The position numbers were made by a program, and so were the translations under genes. A DNA stretch of 8,813 nt from Thermoanaerobaculales bacterium (lineage in GTDB: Bacteria > Acidobacteriota > Thermoanaerobaculia > Thermoanaerobaculales > Sulfomarinibacteraceae): NCBI GenBank assembly GCA_029932545.1, contig JAOZPW010000165.1:1-8813 (forward strand), read 5' to 3'. How positions within the stretch are numbered: the stretch's first letter is position 1; every line of letters starts with the position of its first letter. The notes beneath the pieces are model-generated. The model was given only the letters and a program-made list of their open reading frames with translations, did not search any database and was not told where the DNA came from. Of the stretch, positions 6,134 to 8,813 are shown piece by piece.

Positions 6134-7798
6134 ATGACGCGTCGGGTGATGATCGTGGGCGCTTCCGCAGCGGGGCTCCGGTGCGCGGCTCGCCTTCGGC
6201 GTCTTCAACCGGATTGGGGGATCACGGTCCTGGAAAAAGCCACGACCTATTCCCTTGCTGCTTGCGGTTTTCCCTATGTCCTGTCCGGAGATATTGACGC
6301 ATTGGACGAACTCCGGTCCACCGCATGGGGGGCCGTGAGAAATCGCCGGTTCTTCGAGGAGGTCAAGGCGGTGGAGGTTCTTGAGGGGCACCGTGTCCTC
6401 TCCATCGACCCAAAGGCCCAGACTCTCGAGGCGGAGGGGCCGGACGGAGTGGTATGTCTGGGCTGGGACGAGCTGGTTTTGGCAACGGGCGCGTCTCCGG
6501 TCAGTCTTCCCGGGCAGCCGGTCCATCCCAGGGTACGGAGCTTCCACGTTAAAGAGGACGTGACATCGTTGAAAAAGGGCCTGATCGATGGTGATATCGG
6601 GCATGTCGCCGTGATCGGAGCCGGGCTTGTGGGAATAGAGCTGGCCGAGGCATTCCGGTCCATGTGGGGCGCTGAGGTGACCCTGATGGAGGCGGTGCGG
6701 CATCCGTTGCCCCAACTCCTGGATGACGACGCCGGCGCCCTGGTTCGGAGCGTGCTGGAGTCAGAAGGGGTCATGGTCCGGTGTGGCGCAGCGATGGAAC
6801 GAATCGAGGTGGACGATACCGGTGTCACGGTCTTCTGCAGCGAGGGCGACCCGGTCCGGGCGGACATGGCCGTGGTGGCGGCAGGTGTGAAGCCCAACGT
6901 TGAGTTGGCCAAAAGTGCGGGTGTGGCACTGGGGAAAACTGGGGCCATCGCCGTAGACGGACGGCTGGCGACGTCGGTTCCCCATATCTGGGCAGCAGGC
7001 GATTGCATTGAGGTCCGGCATGTGGTCTCGGGCGAACCGGTGCATTGCCCCCTGGGTTCCCTTGCAAACCGGCAGGGTCGGGTTCTGGCAGGAGTCCTGG
7101 CGGGCCGTGAAGAACGGTTCATGAATGTGGCCGGCGCCATGGCGGTCAAGGTATTCGATCTGAGCGTGGCCGCCGCAGGGTGTTCGCTTGCCGAGGCCCT
7201 GAGGCAGGGTTTCAATGCAGAGGCTGTCTGGATGACCACGGATGATCGGGCCCACTACTGGCCCGAGAGCGAAGACATTCACATTCAGTTGATTTTTGAG
7301 AGGGAAACGTCATGCCTGCTGGGCGTTCAGGCGGTGGGTAGAGGCCAAGTGGTGGAAGCCGTGGACGTTGCGGTGCAGTTGCTGCTCCACGGTGTTTCGG
7401 TGGAGAGGCTGGAGGGGATTGAGCATTGTTATGCGCCCCCCTTCGCTCCGGCGCTCGCGCCCCTCGCCGTAGCGGCATTTGTTGCCCGAAATCATATGGA
7501 GGGTGTGCGCTGTATGAGCCCTTTGGCGACCGTGGCTGGGCATCGGGTCCTCGACGTTCGGTTGGCTGCTGAACAGAAGGCACGGCCATGGAGGTGGGGC
7601 GAGTCGCTGCATATTCCGATGGAAGAACTTCGTTCCCGATTGGCGGAATTGGACAATGCAGGGCCTTGGTTCGTGGTGTGTGAGCGGGGGACCCGGTCGG
7701 CGGAGGCGGTTCGTTGGCTTGGAGAGCAGGGCCTCGACGCTCGCTATCTGGGAGGTGGAATGATCTGGCGTTGTAACGCGTTAGGGGACAGAGAATGA
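6134..7798 (+). CDS. CoA-disulfide/polysulfide reductase-like flavoprotein with C-terminal rhodanese domain
   Basis: FAD- and NAD(P)H-dependent oxidoreductase of 554 residues, with the domain order of the CoA-disulfide reductase-rhodanese (Npsr-like) proteins. It shows an FAD fold (G9-x-S-x-x-G14), the single redox Cys C44 in AACGFPY, ATGA (117-120), an NAD fold (GAGLVG, 162-167), AAGD (287-290), a dimerisation domain with HCYAPPF (431-437), and a rhodanese domain from about 465 with the catalytic loop CERGTRS at C516. Relatives reduce CoA disulfide, CoA persulfide or polysulfide. The fusion suggests passing sulfane sulfur between C516 and C44. The start at 6134 has GGAGA ten bases upstream. 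The stop overlaps the hemA start (ATGA). A role in supplying electrons or sulfane sulfur next to the Dsr complex is inference. It is not DsrL, which is related to the GltD-type small subunit. Substrate and NADH/NADPH preference cannot be read. Confidence 0.85.
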   Translation: MTRRVMIVGASAAGLRCAARLRRLQPDWGITVLEKATTYSLAACGFPYVLSGDIDALDELRSTAWGAVRNRRFFEEVKAVEVLEGHRVLSIDPKAQTLEAEGPDGVVCLGWDELVLATGASPVSLPGQPVHPRVRSFHVKEDVTSLKKGLIDGDIGHVAVIGAGLVGIELAEAFRSMWGAEVTLMEAVRHPLPQLLDDDAGALVRSVLESEGVMVRCGAAMERIEVDDTGVTVFCSEGDPVRADMAVVAAGVKPNVELAKSAGVALGKTGAIAVDGRLATSVPHIWAAGDCIEVRHVVSGEPVHCPLGSLANRQGRVLAGVLAGREERFMNVAGAMAVKVFDLSVAAAGCSLAEALRQGFNAEAVWMTTDDRAHYWPESEDIHIQLIFERETSCLLGVQAVGRGQVVEAVDVAVQLLLHGVSVERLEGIEHCYAPPFAPALAPLAVAAFVARNHMEGVRCMSPLATVAGHRVLDVRLAAEQKARPWRWGESLHIPMEELRSRLAELDNAGPWFVVCERGTRSAEAVRWLGEQGLDARYLGGGMIWRCNALGDRE

Positions 7799-8813
7799 AA
7801 TCGGAATTTGGGGTTGTCATGGCCGGATTCTCCAACCGGACCGTTCCGATGACGGTACTGGAATCGGCGCGGAAAGCGGTGGAGGGTTGCTCGATATCGC
7901 CAGTGCTCGCGCTTGGGGTTGGCGGCGCCGTCACAGTGGTCACGTGTCATCGGGTGGAAATTTATGTCGAGGGCGCTGTGGATGCGATGGGTCCTTCCTT
8001 GTTCGACGCGTGGTCCGGAGGGCGTCTTGGGGGTCGGGCACCCGTAGTGCTCAAAGATGGGGAGGCGGCCCGGCACCTGCTGCGGGTAGCGGCCGGCCTG
8101 GAGGCGGCCGTGCTCGGCGACGAAAACGTGCTTGGGCAATTGCGCTCCGCCTACCGTTCGGCCTGTGATGGTCTCTCCGCGGGACCACTGCTCCATCGGA
8201 TGTTCCACACTGCGTTCCGGGCGGGAAAGCGTGTGCGCACCGAGACCGGGCTTGGACGAGGAGGGCGATCGTTAGCCGGAGAAGCAGTGGTGGTGATCAA
8301 CCGGGCGTTGGGCGGATTGGCTGAACGGACGGTATTGGTCCTGGGTGCGGGGGAAATGGCGCGCACGGCTGCCGAGCGCCTCGCAAAGCGAGGAGTCGGA
8401 CGCCTGGTGATCTCCAACCGTTCCTTGAAACGGGCCAAGGACCTCGCGGCTGCCACAGGTGGCGAGGTGGTCCCGTGGTCCTGGCGCGGCAGAGTGCTCC
8501 GTACGGTGGACGCGATGATTGTGGGAACGGGCGCTCCGGAGCCGGTTTTGGGGGCCGAAGAGCTGAGGGCCGCGGCAGCGGCCCGCGGTCGGTTAGTGGC
8601 GGTGGATCTTTCGCTCCCCCGAAACCTGGAACCACCCGCAGAGCAGGCGCCCGGACTGGAGCTCATCGATCTCGTGAAGCTGACCTCCCTGCTCGAGGGT
8701 GAAAGGGAGCGCCGGCAGGGGGATGTGGTCCTGGCGGAGGGGATCGTGGATCAGGAGACGGAGAAATGGTTGGATTGGGCCGCAGAGAATGGGTGGTCGC
8801 ACTATGATTCGGT
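7795..8813 (+). CDS. hemA: HemA, glutamyl-tRNA reductase (3' end outside the window)
   Basis: NADPH-dependent glutamyl-tRNA reductase, the first step of the C5 route to 5-aminolevulinate for heme and siroheme. The 339 codons present include the catalytic domain: the nucleophile C51 in VTCHRVEIY, H94 at the place of the conserved active-site His (H99 in E. coli), and GLEAAVLGDENVLGQL (101-116). The NADPH-binding domain follows with VLGAGEMA (182-189) and ISNRS. Part of the C-terminal helical dimerisation domain is present; about 80 residues are probably missing. The motif usually read as TCNR has His for Asn at residue 52, and the NHKTAP motif near the start reads SNRTVP. The start overlaps the previous stop, so translation is coupled to the flavoprotein. 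Placement next to dsr genes fits the demand for siroheme and cytochrome hemes. Confidence 0.93.
   Translation, partial: MKSEFGVVMAGFSNRTVPMTVLESARKAVEGCSISPVLALGVGGAVTVVTCHRVEIYVEGAVDAMGPSLFDAWSGGRLGGRAPVVLKDGEAARHLLRVAAGLEAAVLGDENVLGQLRSAYRSACDGLSAGPLLHRMFHTAFRAGKRVRTETGLGRGGRSLAGEAVVVINRALGGLAERTVLVLGAGEMARTAAERLAKRGVGRLVISNRSLKRAKDLAAATGGEVVPWSWRGRVLRTVDAMIVGTGAPEPVLGAEELRAAAAARGRLVAVDLSLPRNLEPPAEQAPGLELIDLVKLTSLLEGERERRQGDVVLAEGIVDQETEKWLDWAAENGWSHYDS

Noticed and set aside
6274..7239. Open minus-strand frame of 321 codons opposite the flavoprotein
   Set aside because: It lies wholly within the coding strand of a recognised oxidoreductase; the translation is Ser/Thr/Pro/Arg-rich with no motif.
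1..8813. Mobile elements, CRISPR arrays, tRNA or rRNA genes
   Set aside because: No transposase or integrase motifs, no regularly spaced repeats, and no tRNA-like or rRNA sequence were seen.

Overview
The window reads as the membrane-complex part of a dissimilatory sulfite-reduction (dsr) locus from a moderately GC-rich bacterium. Five consecutive plus-strand genes encode a complete DsrMKJOP set: b-type cytochrome, HdrD-like iron-sulfur protein, triheme cytochrome c, four-cluster ferredoxin, and NrfD-type membrane subunit. The order M-K-J-O-P with no dsrL between K and J is the arrangement known from sulfate/sulfite reducers such as Thermodesulfobacteriota; sulfur oxidizers of the Allochromatium type have dsrL between K and J. 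The taxon cannot be fixed from this window. dsrAB and dsrC are not present here, so the direction of sulfur metabolism is inferred from gene order only.

Layout: positions 1-536 hold no firmly identified gene. There is a probable minus-strand coding frame running off the left edge, a weaker small minus-strand frame, two short repeats, and an AT-rich patch with a 13-bp palindrome just upstream of the operon. From 537 the plus strand is almost continuously coding: an RsbRD-N-type protein (537-1094), dsrM (1111-2112), dsrK (2117-3721), dsrJ (3721-4110), dsrO (4107-4871), dsrP (4879-6036), a 97-bp spacer with two small hairpins, a CoA-disulfide/polysulfide reductase-like flavoprotein with a C-terminal rhodanese domain (6134-7798), and hemA (7795 to the right edge, incomplete). 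Gaps are 16 nt or less, or ATGA-type overlaps, except for the 97-bp spacer. The whole set is probably one transcript or two closely linked ones.

How the genes may work together: DsrM and DsrP lie in the membrane and exchange electrons with the quinone pool. DsrJ and DsrO face the periplasm (signal-anchor and twin-arginine leaders). DsrK on the cytoplasmic side is the expected partner of DsrC-trisulfide formed by DsrAB. The flavoprotein-rhodanese fusion could feed or remove sulfane sulfur or reduce persulfides/disulfides with NAD(P)H. HemA starts tetrapyrrole synthesis, needed for the hemes of DsrM and DsrJ and for the siroheme of DsrAB. The least explained items are the conserved-looking RsbRD-N protein at the head of the operon, the flavoprotein-rhodanese fusion tied to hemA, and the divergent minus-strand coding at the left edge.
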